Below the pieces are notes generated by a model. That model did not search any database and was not told where the DNA came from. It saw nothing but the letters and a program-made list of their open reading frames with translations. DNA of 64,000 nucleotides from Porphyra umbilicalis (lineage: Eukaryota; Rhodophyta; Bangiophyceae; Bangiales; Bangiaceae). Positions 34,945 through 47,597 of this stretch are shown here, one piece after another. Position 1 is the first letter of the stretch. Each line of letters starts with the position of its first letter. A program made the position numbers and the translations under genes. Location of the stretch: positions 235,848 through 299,847 of the forward strand of contig KV918824.1 of NCBI GenBank assembly GCA_002049455.2. Direction: 5' to 3'.

Positions 34945-36039
34945 TCACGACAGCGGGTCCCCGCACGACGGGCACTTGTTGAAGAGCATCTTGACCTGCT
35001 CCCCACACGGCTTGCACAGCGCGTGGCCGCAAGAGCCGACCAGGCCCGCCCCGGCGACGCCTTGCAAACAAAACACGCACGTGCTGTCGACGCCGATCAG
35101 GCCCGTGGCGCCGGCGGCCGCAAACGGCCGCTCCACCGACGACGGCCGGGCGGGCGGAGCAGCAGGGGACACCAACTCTGGGTAGGCGGGCGGCGGGGGG
35201 GGGACACAAAGCCATCGTCAAAGCCGCCGCCGCCGGCGCCAAAGCCGTCGCCGCCCGCGCCAAAGCCGCCGCCGCCGCCCCCCCCCCGCCGCCACCGCCG
35301 CCGCCGTCGGCGGCAAACGCGTCGATGGGCCGCCCGCCGACGGGGGTGCCCCGTGGCGCCGCCGCGCCCGCACCCGCGGCGGGTCCGTCCGCATACGCCC
35401 CCGCCGGCGGCGGCGGCGGCGGCGGTGGCCGCCACCCCCCCTCCCCCCCCGGCGACAGCGCGTCGGCCGACGAGCGCGGCGTCGTGGCGCCCGTGCGGCT
35501 CCCCCCGTCGGTGGTCATGTCGCCCCCGTCCCCCCCCTCCTCCTCGTCGTCGTCGTCGTCCCCGTCGGCCGTGTCCCCCCCCCCGTCGCCGTCGGCGCCC
35601 CAGTCGGCGCTCCGCCCCGCGGGGGCCCCCCCCCCCGCGGCGGCGGCGGCGGCACGACCGTCGGCACTGCCAGCGCCGTCGCCTTGCCGACCGCCGCCGT
35701 CAGCTCCTCGGCCCGCCCGAGCACCCGCTGCACGAGGGCGGTGACGGCGGCGACGGCGGGGCCGCCCGCCGCCGCCACCGCGGGCGCCGTTGCGGCGGGG
35801 GCGCGCCCCTCCCCCCCCCCGCCTTGGCTTGCGCCGCGCGGAGCGTCGGCACGAGCACGTGCAGCGCGGCAATGTACCGCTCCCGCACCGACGCAATGGC
35901 GGCGGGCGCCGCCGCCGTCGGCGTGGCCGCGAGCGCCTCGTCGGCGGCGAGCGCGGCGGCGACGAGCGTTTGGCCGTCGGCGACGCGGCGGGCGAGGGGC
36001 ACCCCGAGCTCCCCCGCGTACGGCAGATGCGGCACGGGC

Positions 36040-36072
<33 letters not shown>

Positions 36073-37039
36073 ACACCAAAGCCGCCGCCGCCACCGCCGC
36101 CACCGCCGCCGACGCTGGCGACGCCGCCCGCATACGCGGGGGGGGCTCCCCGCGGGCGGCGGCGGCGGCGGCGGCCGCCGCCGCCGCCGCCTGCTGCTGT
36201 TGCCGCAACACGGGCGCGAGCGTGAGGAGCGTCCCGTTGGCGCTGTCGACGTAGCCCGAGCCAAAGAGCGTGCCCATCCCGTGGCTGCTCGGCCCGCCGG
36301 CAATGCTGGCGGGGGGGGGGGCGCCGCCGGCGCGGGCGCAACCGCGTCGGGCGCCAGGGGGGGGGGGGGGCCACCCGCGTGCCGGGCGCGGGGGGGGGGG
36401 GGGGGGGGGGAGCTCCGTCCCTCGCCGCGCCCGCGCCGCCCGCCGCCGCCGCTGCCGCTGCCGCCGCCGGCGCCTCGGCGTCGGGGTCGGGGCCGAGGCC
36501 GAGCGCCATCCGCATCATTGCGTCGGACGTGAGGCCCCCCGTCGGGGCGTCGCCGCCGCCGCCGCCGCCGCCGCCGCCGTCGTCGGCGCCCCCCCCATCC
36601 TTGGGCACGTGCCGCACGCCCGGGTGCTCGTACACGGCGTGGGTGGACGCCGGCGGCGGGGGCGGCGCGCCCTCCCCGCCCCCACCGTCGGCGGGGGCCT
36701 CCCCGTCGGCCGCCGCCTTGGCGCGGAGGGGAAAGCCGCGGCGGCGGCGGGGTTTGGGCCCCTCCGCCCCCGCGCCGGGGGGGGCGCCGCCGCCCCCGTC
36801 GGCGCCCGCGTCGGCGCGCGCGCCGCCGTGGCGGCGCACGCGGAGGCGCGCCAGGAGGCCACTCGGCGCCGCGTCGCCGACCGGCTCGGGGGGCGGCGGC
36901 GACTCGCCGCCGCTGCCGCCGCCGCCGCCGCCACCGTCGCCACCGTCGCCACCGTCGCCGGCCCCGCCGCCGCCGCCCCCATCGTCGCCGCTAGCGCCTC
37001 CCCCGTCTGCGCCAGACGTTCCTGGGGTGGCCTTGACCG

Positions 37040-37079
<40 letters not shown>

Positions 37080-37271
37080 GGGGGCGCCCCCGTCGGGGAG
37101 CGCCAAGTCGTCAAACGCGTCCGCGTCGTCGGTTGCGGGCGCCGCCGCGGCGGCCGCCGCGGGCGCCGCCGCCGGCGCCCCGGCGGCCGCATGGCGGCGG
37201 CCAAAGCGGCGGCCGCGCGGGCCCGCCGGCGGCGCGTCGGCGGCGGCGGCCTTGGCGCGCAGCAGCGGCAT
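34945..37271 (-). CDS. RING-finger protein, low-complexity N-terminal region
   Basis: Start at 37271 (MPLLRAK). The N-terminal half is rich in Ala, Gly, Pro and Asp, with conserved-looking islands (STHAVYEHPGVRHVPKDGG, LTSDAMMRMALGLGP, MGTLFGSGYVDSANGTLLTL, VRERYIAALHVLVPTLRAA). These lie in different frames separated by G/C runs (for example 36359-36370, 36390-36410 and near 35280), so indels are likely. The C-terminus has a compact RING: CVFCLQ, then SCGHALCKPCGEQ, then CPSCGDPL, stop at 34945-34947. Spacing fits a C3HC4 RING of the kind that binds E2 enzymes, so an E3 ubiquitin-ligase role is likely; the substrate is unknown. The gene is divergent from the coiled-coil gene at 38265. Confidence 0.7.
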
Positions 37272-38264
37272 GGTCGGGGGGCGGGGCGGGGGCGCGGGGG
37301 GGGGGGGGAAGAGGGGCGTCCCCGCACCGCGACGCCGCGGGGCGGGCAGCCGGCACGCACGCAGGGAGGCACGGGGCGGAAGGACGGGGCGGGGAGGACG
37401 AAAAAAAAAAAAAAAAGGGAAAGACGGCACGGAGGTGCGGTGCCACGAAAGGAATGCCGTCGCGGGCCGCCCCGCCGAGGTGTCCGTTGGGGTCGCGTCC
37501 GCCTTGACACTGTGGTCGCCGCCTCGTCAGTGGCCAACCGCACGGTGCGGGCGGGGGCGGCCAGCGAGGCTGGCTCCCCGCTCCCCGCGAGAAAGATGAC
37601 GTGTACATACACGCCGCTTGGGATGCAAGCCGCGGGTGCGGACAGCTTGCCCATTGGCGGAGAATCAATGTGCTTAAAAGGCTTGAGTGGGCGCTGGCTG
37701 ACAAAGCAGTTTGTAACAACTACTCTGGCGAAATCCCCAACTGTTTACAGTGTCGAGAAGGCGCGCGAGCAATACGCATCCGCAATCTCCGCCTCGTTCC
37801 CAGCCTTTTGCAGCCACTCGCGTCGTGCGTGCGCGCTCGAGTCGGGGCACACAGCGCCCCCCTCCCACGGCGCAACCTCGGCGGGCCATCGGCCGGATCG
37901 GGGCCGCCCCGCCGGCAGCGGGGCCCCCGCCGCCACGCGCGTCTGGGGATTGGCCCCCCCCACGCACACGCGTAGGGCCGCCCTCACGGACGGCGCCCGG
38001 CCCTCCCCCCCGCCCCCGCGGCCTGCGCGGCCGCACCGCGCGCGCGTGGCCCGGCGTGGCCGACGCGGACGCCGCCGCCACGACCCGCCGCGGGTGTGGC
38101 TCGCGGCCGCCGCGCGCCCGACGCGCCCGCGCCTGTGGCCGGCCGGGGCCGTCTGGTTCCCCCACCCCCCCAAACCCCCCCCCCCCCCCCCCCCCGCGGA
38201 GCCCCCACCCCCCGCCCGTGTGCCCCCGACGCCCCCGGCGGCCGTCCCCCTGCCGGCCGCCGCC
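37272..38264. promoter_or_regulatory. Divergent promoter region
   Basis: 993 bp between the start codons of the RING gene (-) and the coiled-coil gene (+). It contains a poly-A tract (about 37401-37415), a segment of near-average GC (37590-37800) where promoters could sit, and C runs close to the + start. No clear TATA box was identified. Confidence 0.4.
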
Positions 38265-38355
38265 ATGGCCGGCGGTCGGCGGCGGAAGGGCGCCGCCGCA
38301 AAGGGCGGCGCCCCCAAACCCGCCGCCCCCAACGCGCCCGCCACGCCAGACGCAT

Positions 38356-38395
<40 letters not shown>

Positions 38396-39919
38396 CGGCG
38401 GCTGCGGCGGCTGCGGCGGCTGCGGCGGCGGCGGCGGCGGCGGCGGCTCGGCCGCCCCCGACGCGGCGGCTGCCGCGTCGCCGGCCCCCCCCCCCGCCCC
38501 CCCCCCCGCCGTTGAGGCAACGACCACCGCCCCCCCCACCGGTGGCGTCGGCGGCGGACGCCGCGGCGGCGGCGGCGGCGGCGGTGGGGACCCCCCCCCC
38601 CCGCCGCCCCCCCGGCGGCGCCCGCGACGAGGAGCGACTGGCGGCGGCCGTTGCCGCCGCCGCCGCCGCGCGTGCCAAGCAGATCGACGCCCTCCGCCGC
38701 TACGCGGCGGAGCGCACCGAGCGCACCGCCGACGCGGCGGCGGCTGCGGCGCGCGACGCGGACGCGGCGGCGGCCGCAACCGCCGCCGCCGCCGAGGCCG
38801 ACCGCCTCCGGTCGGCGCTCGCCGCGGCGGCGGCGCGGGTGGCCGACGCGGACGCGGCGGCGGCGCGGGAGGCGGCCGACGCGGCGGCGGCGCGGGAGGA
38901 GGCGGACGAGGCGGGGGCGCGCGAGGCGGACGCGGCGGCGGCTGCCGACGCGGCAGCGGCGGCGGTGGGGCGCCTGCAGGCGGCGGCCGCGGGGCGGCCG
39001 GCCGCCGAGGCGGCGGCGGCCGCCGAGCTGGCCACCGCCCGCGCGGCGGCGGTGGCGGCGGCGGGGCGCGAGGCGGCGGCGGCGGCCGCCGCGGCGGGGG
39101 CGGCGGCAGAGATTGGGCGGTTGGAGCGGGCGCTGGCGGCGGCGGCCGAGGGGGGGGGGGGGCCGCCGCCGGTGCGCGCAACGGTCGCGGGGGGGGGGGG
39201 CAAAGGACGCACGGGGCGGCGTCAGACACGGCGTCGGCCGAGGGGGAGGAGGAGGAGCAGGAGGAGGAGGAGGAGGAGGAGGAGGAGGAGGGCGACGGCG
39301 ACGGCGAGGACGAGGGCGGGGAGGATGTGTTTGGCCTCACCTCCCCGACCGGCGGCCTCGCGTGGTGGGTCGGCGGCGGCATTGGGTATGGGGACAAGGG
39401 CACTGCTGCCGCCGGCTCGTCGGCGCCGCGTGCGCGGGCGGTGCCGGGCGCGGCGCCGCCGCCGCGCCGCCGCCGCGCCGCGTCGACGGCCGCCGGCGGG
39501 GGGCGGCGGCGGTCGCGGGCGGCGGCGGCGGGGGTGGCGGCGGTGGTTGCCGCGCCTGCCGGCGGCGGCGACGGCGGCGACGGCGGCGGCGGCGGCGACG
39601 GCGGCGACGGCGGCAGTGCCGACGCGCTCGCCGCCGCCCGCGCCGTGGCGGCGGCGGCAGAGGCCGACGCGGCCGACGCGCGGTCGGCGGCGGCGGCGGC
39701 GACGGCCGACGCGGACGCGGCGCGCGCCGAGGCGGCGGCCGCCGCCGCGCTCATCGAGTCGCTGCGGTCGGCGGCGGCGGCGGCGGAGGCGGCGTCGCCA
39801 CCGCCTCTGCCGCCGTCGCCGACGGCCGACGGGGGCGCGGCTGCGCCCGACGGCGGCGGTGGTGGCGGCCGTGGCGGCGGCGGCGGCGCGCCCGACGCGG
39901 CCGCCCGGACGGTCCTCGA

Positions 39920-39955
<36 letters not shown>

Positions 39956-40217
39956 CGACGCGGTCACCGCCGCGCGGGCGGAAGCCGACGCGGCGCACGC
40001 GTCGGCGCAATTCTCGTCGGGCCTCTTGCAAACGATGCAGGCGCAGTTGGTCAAGGCGACGGCGGCGGCGGAGGAGCTGCTGGCGACGGTGGCGGAGCAG
40101 GAGGCGACGATTGCGCGGCTGCAGGGGGGGGGGGGGGGCTGGGGGGGGGGCGGTGGGGGGGGGGGGAAGCGCGACGGACCCCCGCGCGTCGACCAGCGCA
40201 CGCCAGAGTGCGCCTAG
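38265..40217 (+). CDS. Ala-rich coiled-coil protein
   Basis: Start ATG 38265 in a good context (GCCGCCATGG), first residues MAGGRRRKGAAAKGG; stop TAG 40215-40217. The frame changes at the C12 run 38591-38602 and returns at the G12 run 39189-39200. The intended product therefore runs as a basic N-terminus; a long Ala/Glu/Arg coiled coil (ARAKQIDALRRYAAERTERT onward); a Glu-rich acidic stretch (about 39240-39300); a short conserved-looking motif (DVFGLTSPTGGLAWWVGGGI); and a second coiled coil ending QFSSGLLQTMQAQLVKATAAAEE. The length is about 650 residues. No family recognised; a scaffold or cytoskeletal role is possible. Restored continuity of heptads across both runs argues the runs are mis-sized in the sequence. 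Confidence 0.6.
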
Positions 40218-40712
40218 GGGGGGGGGGGGGGGGGGGGGGGTGGCGGTATGGGGAGGGTGACGGGCACGGGGCGGTCTGTCTGCCCGACGGTCTCGACTTG
40301 TTTTGTTGGATGCGTGCCACGGTTGTTCCTGCTGCCTTTTTGTTTTCGTGTCTTTTTTTTTCTTTTGCACGCGTGGCGCACGGCGCGCGTGCCTGTGGTG
40401 GTTGTTTTTTTGCTGTGGCCCCGTGTGCGCGCACGGTCCCCCCGGGCGCGCGACGGGCGCCGCACGCCGCGACCGCGGCGCGGGCGTCCACCGCCCAGGC
40501 CGGCACGGCGCCCATCCGTCGGGCGGCACCCATTGGCACCCATTCACGGGAGGGCGAGGCGGCTGCCGCCCGGCGGGCGCCCCGCCGCCCGGCGCCAGTG
40601 GCCATCCGCCGCGCTCGCCCCGCGCGCGCCGCCCGCCCGCGGGGGCGCACCACAACAACGCTAGCCAAACAAAAAGGGCGGCGTGCGCCCCCCCCCCCCC
40701 CCGCCCCAAATT
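40218..40712. other. Convergent spacer with a G24 run
   Basis: Follows the coiled-coil stop directly with an unbroken G24 run (40217-40240). A T-rich stretch at 40300-40420 may contain 3' end signals for the coiled-coil gene. The rest is GC-rich; no gene seen. Confidence 0.4.
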
Positions 40713-41919
40713 TTATTGCACGGCCGCCGCCGCCGGCGCGGCGGGCATGACGGCGCGCCCCGCCCCCCCCCGGCGCTCGACAAAGGCGACGAGCGGCGCC
40801 ACGTCGCTGATCGAGCCGCGTCCCCTCGCCTCGTCCAAATCCACCGCCTGCCCCGCGTCGCCGCGAAAGGCGCCGACGCCCCCCCCGTCCGAGGCGGCGA
40901 CCGACGCGGAGCGGCTGCGGGGCCCGTCGCCGTCGCCGTCGCCGTCGCCACCGCCGCCGTCGGCGGCGGGCGGCGCCCCGTCGGCGCCCGCCCCCCCCCC
41001 CTCCCCCGCCCCCGTCCGCGCGCCCGGCCCGCCGAGCGGGTCGTCAAAGCCGTTGGGCAACAAACACCGCACGCGGACGGCGAGGCAGGCGAGGCGGTTG
41101 ACCCACGCGGGTGCGCCCCGGCCGATGAGACGGCGGAGGAGGTCGTCGCAAAAGACGTTGCAGTTGCGCGTGAGGAGGTTGTAGCCCATGCCCCCGTACG
41201 CGTCCGTGACCGCGTCGAGGACGTCGTCCACGTCAACGCCGTCGGCGCCGCCGGTGACGCGCCCATACGGGATGGCCGTTCGAAAGACGGCGCCGGGGGC
41301 GGCGCGTGGCACGCCCTCAACGACGCCGGTTACGCCCGCGTCCCAGTGGCCCGCGTAGGTGTACTCCACGTCGTCAATGACGACGCCCGTGTGGTAGAGG
41401 CCAATGCCCGTCAGCCAGAGGGCCGTGTTGAGCGTCGAGACGGCGCCGGGGTGGTCCGCGTCGACCAAGTCGTACACGTGGAGGGTGATGAGGGGGCCTT
41501 TGGGGGCGGCGACGGTGGTGGACAGGCGGGGCGCGCGAGGGACGGGCCCCACGCGTCGAGGTCGTCGTCGGTGAGGGTGCCGTCGGCGGGGGGGGGGGGG
41601 GGTGTGGCATTGGCCGCCCCCGCCGACGCCGACAGCGACGACGACGACGGCGATGGCGGTGACGGGGGGATGGGGACGCACCGGCGGGCGGCCGCCCGTC
41701 TGACGCAACGGCGGCTGGCGGCTCCTCCACCGACGCGGCCGACGAGGAGGAGGCGAGGGAGGACGTGCGCGGCAGCGGCGCGCCACGCCCGTGCTTGTCG
41801 GGCAGGAAGGGGCGCACCGCCGGCGGGTACTCGGCCGACGACACGGACGACATGCTGCCGCTCGACGGCACGCCGACCGCCTCCTCGGCCGCCGAGTGGA
41901 AGAACTCTGACGGGGGCAT
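40713..41919 (-). CDS. PPPDE (DeSI-like) thiol peptidase
   Basis: The stop at 40713-40715 and the catalytic domain in one frame are clear. LITLHVYDLV begins the PPPDE fold. LYHTGVVIDDVEYTYAGH contains the catalytic His (codon 41393-41391). YNLLTRNCNVFCDDLL contains the catalytic Cys (codon 41162-41160). A Gly/Asp/Ser-rich tail follows. The family removes SUMO or ubiquitin from proteins (DeSI-1/2). The N-terminal part, from the ATG at 41919 (MPPSEFFHSAAEE), is a Ser-rich leader. It joins the domain through frame changes around the G14 run 41589-41602 and near 41530-41560, where an intron or indels are both possible. The domain assignment is firm; the N-terminal joining is inferred. Confidence 0.85.
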
Positions 41920-42177
41920 CGTGGCCCGCGCAGCGGGCACGCACGACCGCCCGCCAAAGCACGTCCAAGACCACAGGAGCGGGGGGGAAGAAGGGAAAAG
42001 ACAAGTGCGGGGTGTCGGCACGTCGCGTGGATGGCAGCAGGGGGAAAAGGGGGAGAGCGCGGGGGATGGAGATGCAACAGCGACCGCGACCACGTCGGCA
42101 GCCGGCGAGGTTGACCCGACAGAGGTGCGTGCGTGTACAAAAACCTCGTCGACGCAGACGCACCGTTTGCCGTCGTG

Positions 42178-42225
<48 letters not shown>

Positions 42226-44013
42226 CGACGTGCGCACACAATGGGTGACCGTTTCGCGCGCCCGTTTGCAGCAGAGACGCGTCGGCCCGCGCCGTACACA
42301 CCCACACGGGAACGGCCTATGCCGTCGGCCGCGCAAGAGCGAGGTGAAGGGGGGGGGGGGGGGGGGGGAAAGGCGCCGGCACCAGCGGGACCTCCACCGC
42401 CCACGCGCGCGCGCGCGCGCTGTCAGACGCGACCGCTTGCGGGGAGAGGCGTGGGCGGGCGCCCCCCGACCGCCGCCGGCAGCGCCCGTCGCCGCGGCCG
42501 GGCGCCAGCGGGCGCGGTCTGGCAGCCGACGGGCGGCGGCCGCGCGCGCGCATACACCGACCGCGGAACGGCGGGGGGGTGGTGGTGGGGGGGGGGGGGG
42601 GGGGGGGGAAGGGACCGGCGCCACACGCGACGCGGCTGCGCGGCTGGGCAAACACCCCACGCCGCGGCTGGGCGCCCCCGGTTGACGGGCGCGCCGTCAG
42701 CGCGGGGGAACCCGCGGGGAGTGCCGCGCGGGCAAAGCGCGCCGGCGGCACACGCCGCGCCGCCGCCCCGCCGTCGCAGCACGCCGGGGGGGCGGGGAGC
42801 ACACAACCCGCGGCGGGGGCGGCAGAGGGGGCGTGGCGGAAACCGCCCGGCGGGGGGAGGGCGGGGTGGAGGTGGCAGCCGCCCAAGGGGTGAGCAACCG
42901 TGGCGGGGGGGGGGGGGGAGGAGGGGGAGGAAAGACGATCGAGCCGGCTCTGCCACCGCCGCTGCCGCGTCGAGGCAGCCCGGGGCGCGCGCGCGTGCGC
43001 CCAGCCCACACACACCCGCGGCGGGTGGGCGCGCGCGCCCCGCCGTCGGCCGATGCCGCCTCAACCCGGCTGGCCGCGGCCGTGCAGGCGGCACGGCGCG
43101 TGTGTAGACGATGCCGGCGGGGGGGGGGGGGGGCAGGCGACGCGCCACGGCGCTACGTAGCTGCCGCGGGGAGGGCGGCCAGGGGGCTGGCGCGGCCGAG
43201 CCCCACGCCAATGGAGGAAAACACGCCGCCGCGCAAACGCACGGCGCAAACGCACGCGGCACGGGCGGCTGACTGGGCGGCCGAGGGGTGACCCCCAGCG
43301 GGGATGCCCCCAGGGGGGGGGGGGGGCTCTCCCCGCGCACCGCACCTCGTTGGACGGAATGAAACAAGGCTCGACGACCGTGCGGGAAAACCCTGCACGG
43401 CGGGCATGAGGGGGGGGGGGGCGGCGAGCCCCCCGCCCGCGCAGCCGATCATTGCCAACACACTGGGCGGCTGGCCGTCCTAGCTGGGGGCGCGGGACCA
43501 CCACCACCCAGGCGGCCGGCTGTCGGCCGCGCCACCGCCGCTCCCGCGGGCGCAGGGCGAGCTGTCAAGCGGGGCGCGTCGCGCCAGCACCGCGGCGGCC
43601 GGGGCGCGAATTGTCGCCCAGCCCGACCGCCGTCCCCGCGGGGCGGGTCACGGCTCCCAGCCGTGCATCCGTGGACGACGCCACCGGGAGCCCCCCTTTT
43701 GGCGGCCCCCTGGGGGGGCGCGCGGCCGCACACCACCGCCGCCCCCCCGTGACGCGGCACGAAATGCGAGCGGCACGCGCGCGGCGCGGCGGCGGCGGCG
43801 GCGGGGTGGCGGCCGCGGTGGGGGCGGCGGGCAAACCGGAAAACCAGCCAACCAGCGGCCGCGGCGGCGGTCGGCTGGTGCCACGCGGCCGGGCCGGGCC
43901 AGGGGCGGCGGCAGCGGTGGCGGCCGTCGCGCGAGGGGGGGGCCCACGGGCGTGGACGACGTGGCCCGTCCCACGCCCACACGACCAGAGGCGCGGGGGT
44001 GTGGACGGGTGGC
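41920..44013. other. GC-rich stretch without recognisable gene
   Basis: Contains (CCG)n at 42179-42228 and many G8-G20 runs. Long open frames on both strands have Arg/Pro/Ala/Gly-only composition. Probably upstream sequence of the PPPDE gene followed by non-coding DNA. Confidence 0.35.
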
Positions 44014-45729
44014 ATCGTCAGCTTTGACTAAGTTGCCCAACGGATGCCATTTCCGTTGGGCGAACCGTGGGAGGGTGGGGCTCAACGCGTCTGCGTTTTT
44101 GGGCGCTGTGGGGCGTTCGTTGAAGCCCTTTCCTTTGTTGAAGAGCGTTGGGGAACCGTTGGGCAATGCCCCAACGGAGCCGAGCGCGTGAGTCTGACGC
44201 GGGAAGCACGTCACCAACTACCGGACTTCAGCTCATGTCGTGGACTGTAGTTTTGCAGTTATGTGGAGCATCGGTCGCACTTTCTTGGTATTTATTTTGG
44301 CAGCCAACCACTCAACAAGCCCGTCCTGTGTGCACAGGGCGCGCGGGCTCGGGGGGTGGAGCACACCGTAGTTCTGTGCGTGTTGTCTGCAGCTACGCCG
44401 CGTCGTGCTGACCCGCGTGACAGGCCGTCATGCTGCGTTTTTTGAGGCTGGCCTGGACCGGTACCGGCTGGTGGACATGCTCATATGTAGAACGACGCAT
44501 TCTGTGAGTCATGTACTTTTCAACCACGCTTGACGTGAAAGCAGAAGATGGCGAAAAAAGCGAACGAAAACATGCGTGCGACTGCTGTGGAGGAAAGGTC
44601 TTCTGCATGAGAAGGAGACAAGAAGGCAGCCGCTGCGACCGCCGCATTCCCGTCAATGGAGGCGTCCACAGCCGACGCGCTTGCGACCGTCGCCGCCTCG
44701 GCGGCGCCGGCACCGACAGCGCTCTTTTCACCCGCCCCGCCGGCCGCGTGTACGGGCCTCTCATCGGCTTGGTTGTCGTCGACGCCAACATTGCGACCGC
44801 CGCCGGCACAAGCACGACATTGAGACGGACTGCGCACTGCGGGTGGTGCCGTTAGCCCGAGTCCGGCGGGTGATCTATGTCATGCCCGAATTCGCGAAGC
44901 TGATGGAGCGCAAGGACTTTGGGGCTTCCCCTGCCGCGCCGGACAGCCCGCTCGCTGAGCACCCAGCAATGCATTACTTTTTGAACGTCTTTTATCCGTG
45001 GGACGTTTGATTTTCGTCTGTCTCTTGCTCTATTGCTATTGCTAAACTATAGACACTATGCTCCTTTGACCCAGTAGAGCAACACTATGCCGGTGTTCGC
45101 CGTCCCATCGACTCTTGTTGGCAGCCCAAGTGCGCCGCGTGGGGTAATCTTATCACCATCTGTCCCCGTCAGCATGCCCCAGTGTCGTACTGCAGCGACT
45201 AGTGGCCCGAAGTCTCGTGGATAGCTCGGCACACACGAGCTCCCCCCTCGCAGCTGGGACACATGGCTCATCAGAGATTCGTGCAAGCGGCTATTGGGCC
45301 AGCTGCTACGCTTCCCGCTGTGTCTTCGGGTGGGCCCGCGCTCGAAGGACACGCCAAATACCATTGCCACGATCTCTCATTACAAGCGCCTGGAGTCCTT
45401 AGCCTCCGTCAGATCTACTTCAATGAATCAGTCTGGTCCTTAACACGGCCTTACCGCGTCTCTATCCTGCTCGACATATGACCATCGCGAGTCATTTTTA
45501 TGCAGTTTTTCATCGCGAGTCTTTTTTATGCAACGTATGACCATCGCGAGCCACCCCCCCCCATGGGCTGGAAGCGCCCAACGGAATTGGCGTTCGTTGG
45601 GGCTCCGTTGAGCCCCGTTGAGCTTCAACGGAGCCCAACGGTTTCGCATTTGGTTGGAGGTTGGGCCCAACGGGCCGTCCGTTGAAGAACCGTTGGGCTC
45701 CGTTGGGAAACTTAGTCAAAGCTGACGAT
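44014..45729. mobile_element. Possible TIR-flanked element with CCCAACGG subterminal repeats
   Basis: The left end contains GTCAGCTTTGACTAAGTT followed by a CCCAACGG word. The right end contains the exact complement of the same 18-mer, again next to CCCAACGG. Inside each end, within about 180 bp, are many further CCCAACGG/CCGTTGGG words in both orientations. The interior carries an orphan coding fragment. I could not find a convincing target duplication; AT is possible if the repeat begins CGTCAG. Two independent short hairpin elements in opposite orientation are the alternative. Confidence 0.5.
44576..45010 (+). CDS. Orphan coding fragment inside the putative TIR element
   Basis: A 144-codon open frame whose last 50 residues have well-balanced composition (RVIYVMPEFAKLMERKDFG, EHPAMHYFLNVFYPWDV, then stop at 45008-45010). 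The N-terminal half is Arg-rich and may be out of frame or intronic. I do not recognise the family. Since it sits between the CCCAACGG arms, it could be the end of a transposase or a captured host exon. Confidence 0.35.
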   Translation: MRLLWRKGLLHEKETRRQPLRPPHSRQWRRPQPTRLRPSPPRRRRHRQRSFHPPRRPRVRASHRLGCRRRQHCDRRRHKHDIETDCALRVVPLARVRRVIYVMPEFAKLMERKDFGASPAAPDSPLAEHPAMHYFLNVFYPWDV

Positions 45730-47597
45730 CGCAGCCGTTGGCGGGATCCCCCCGAGGGATTGGCGACTTGGCTGGCCTGAACAATTCACATCGTGAACTA
45801 AAAGTGTATTCGCAATATGTATTTACATATGGAACTCTACCCAGTCCCATACTGCATCGGTTGCGCTGGGCGGGTGCAACGGGCCCATCGTCGTCGTTAA
45901 GAATGCAATACTTTTCGCATGTTTTGGGGCAAACAGGAAATCTGCAAACCGCCCTGGGGTCGGATCAAGGCTGACTTTTTCAGATGGGCGCCAAGAGAAT
46001 CTGATCGTTGGGGTTGATGTATCTCCGCACGAAAAAGAGAGACACAGCATGAGGCATGTGCACTCCTTTACGAAGGAGACCGACGCAGAGGTCCATCCAT
46101 AACTCTGCAAGCAACGGCCAAGAACACAGTATGGCAGGGTTTCTGACATCGAAACAGAAAATTGCAAGGATCTGAGGCCTTGCATAAGCCCTGAGAGTCT
46201 GTCATGGGGGCCGCACGGGGCTGAAAACCAGCAAACACTGACGTGCGCTTGGTTGGCGTATGAGCTGGAGACCGCAAGCCCACCAAGTGTCAGCCGATTT
46301 ACTGTAGTGCGTGGCAATGATTGCTTTCAGTATCAAGTACTGATACTGTGCATTGCGTTTGTTTGTGCCTGCGTGTGGGTGGTGCCACGCAAGGGTGTTT
46401 TTGGCCTGTTTCGGTGCCACAAGGCTTGTGTTGACCAGCTAACTGTTGAAATAACCTGCGACTCACACACAGGTTATTGATGACAAACGAAAGCTGGGTG
46501 GACCCATGCCGTGCCAGTCATAGTACGATCTCTCATGCAAGACTCTGCTATCAGTCTTTGTTAAGCCAATGGTCAGGAGGATGCTCTTGTTCTGCTGGCC
46601 AGTCAGAGGCTGTTATCAGTAAAACAGCGTGGTCATTGGTCGGGAACCTGCATCGGTCTGCGTGCTTACTGCGTGGAGATTAATCCATGCAGTGTGCGGG
46701 ATCCGCGAGTTCTTGCGGAACGGGCACCAGATCCTGCAGTGGAGCCGCTACAATAGATGTGGACACTCGTGATGCGCCGGAGCCGGTATGCTTCACGCCG
46801 CTCTCCAAGGCAGTACGATCCTTCTTGTGAAGGCGCTTCCAACGGTGCACAGCCCGCCCGTGATGTCGACCGGCCAGCCTAGAGTACAACCTTTTGCACC
46901 CTGAAGCTGACCTGCCCGTACATCCAAGGCGGGTTTGACAGGCGCCTGTGAGTCCCGACTCGTCCCACATCGTCCTTGAGTGGCACTACGGTTTGGGGAC
47001 TACGGCGCCGTCGCCGCTGCTTCTGGCCGGACGTTGCGCCTGGGCGTGACCGTCAGGGCACGTGGGACCAGAGGGTGCCACTAAGTTCGATCGGGGTGTC
47101 CGCCCTCGATCGGGGTGTCCCGAATAGGGACGATGGATGACGGTTCTGAGTCCGATGCGCTCTAGGCAAGCCATCAGAACACGGCGGCGGGATCCGCGGC
47201 GGTGGCGTCGGCGACGGCGGAGGCGGCAGCGGCAGCACTGGCGACACAGACGGATGGAAATGCAAGTGCCGCTAGGCCGCCACTCGCAGTTGTCGAGGCC
47301 AAAGGCGTTGATACGCCACCACTCACCAGCCTAAAGTTTTAGGCATCGGCGTCGGTGCGGGCATTGGGTCAGCGCTCCGGGAGCGGAGAGGGCGGGACCA
47401 GGCGGTAGTGAAGGAGACCGTGGACTATGGCCCGGTACAGGACTGATGGCGTGGGGTGCAAACGCAGCAAAACACTGTACAAGTCGGTAGCGTGCGCCGT
47501 CGGCTGCCCCGTGGCGCCCAGCCACCCCTATCGCTATGGGTCACCACGCAGGCGTTCCCCCCACCCCCTCAGAGCGACACCCCCCACGCGGCGGGGG
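45730..47597. other. Spacer without recognisable gene
   Basis: Near-average GC with only short open frames. Small GC-rich patches near 47180-47260. No domain, tRNA or clear repeat found. The final part is the 3' flank of the ChaN-like gene. Confidence 0.35.

Noticed and set aside
36270..38264. Plus-strand open frame continuous with the coiled-coil gene for another 660 codons upstream
   Set aside because: It lies antisense to the RING gene and is low-complexity. The ATG at 38265 has a good context and begins a plausible N-terminus.
41965..43367. Long Pro/Arg-rich frames upstream of the PPPDE gene as a separate gene
   Set aside because: They translate (CCG)n and G-run repeats in every frame with no domain or consistent start.
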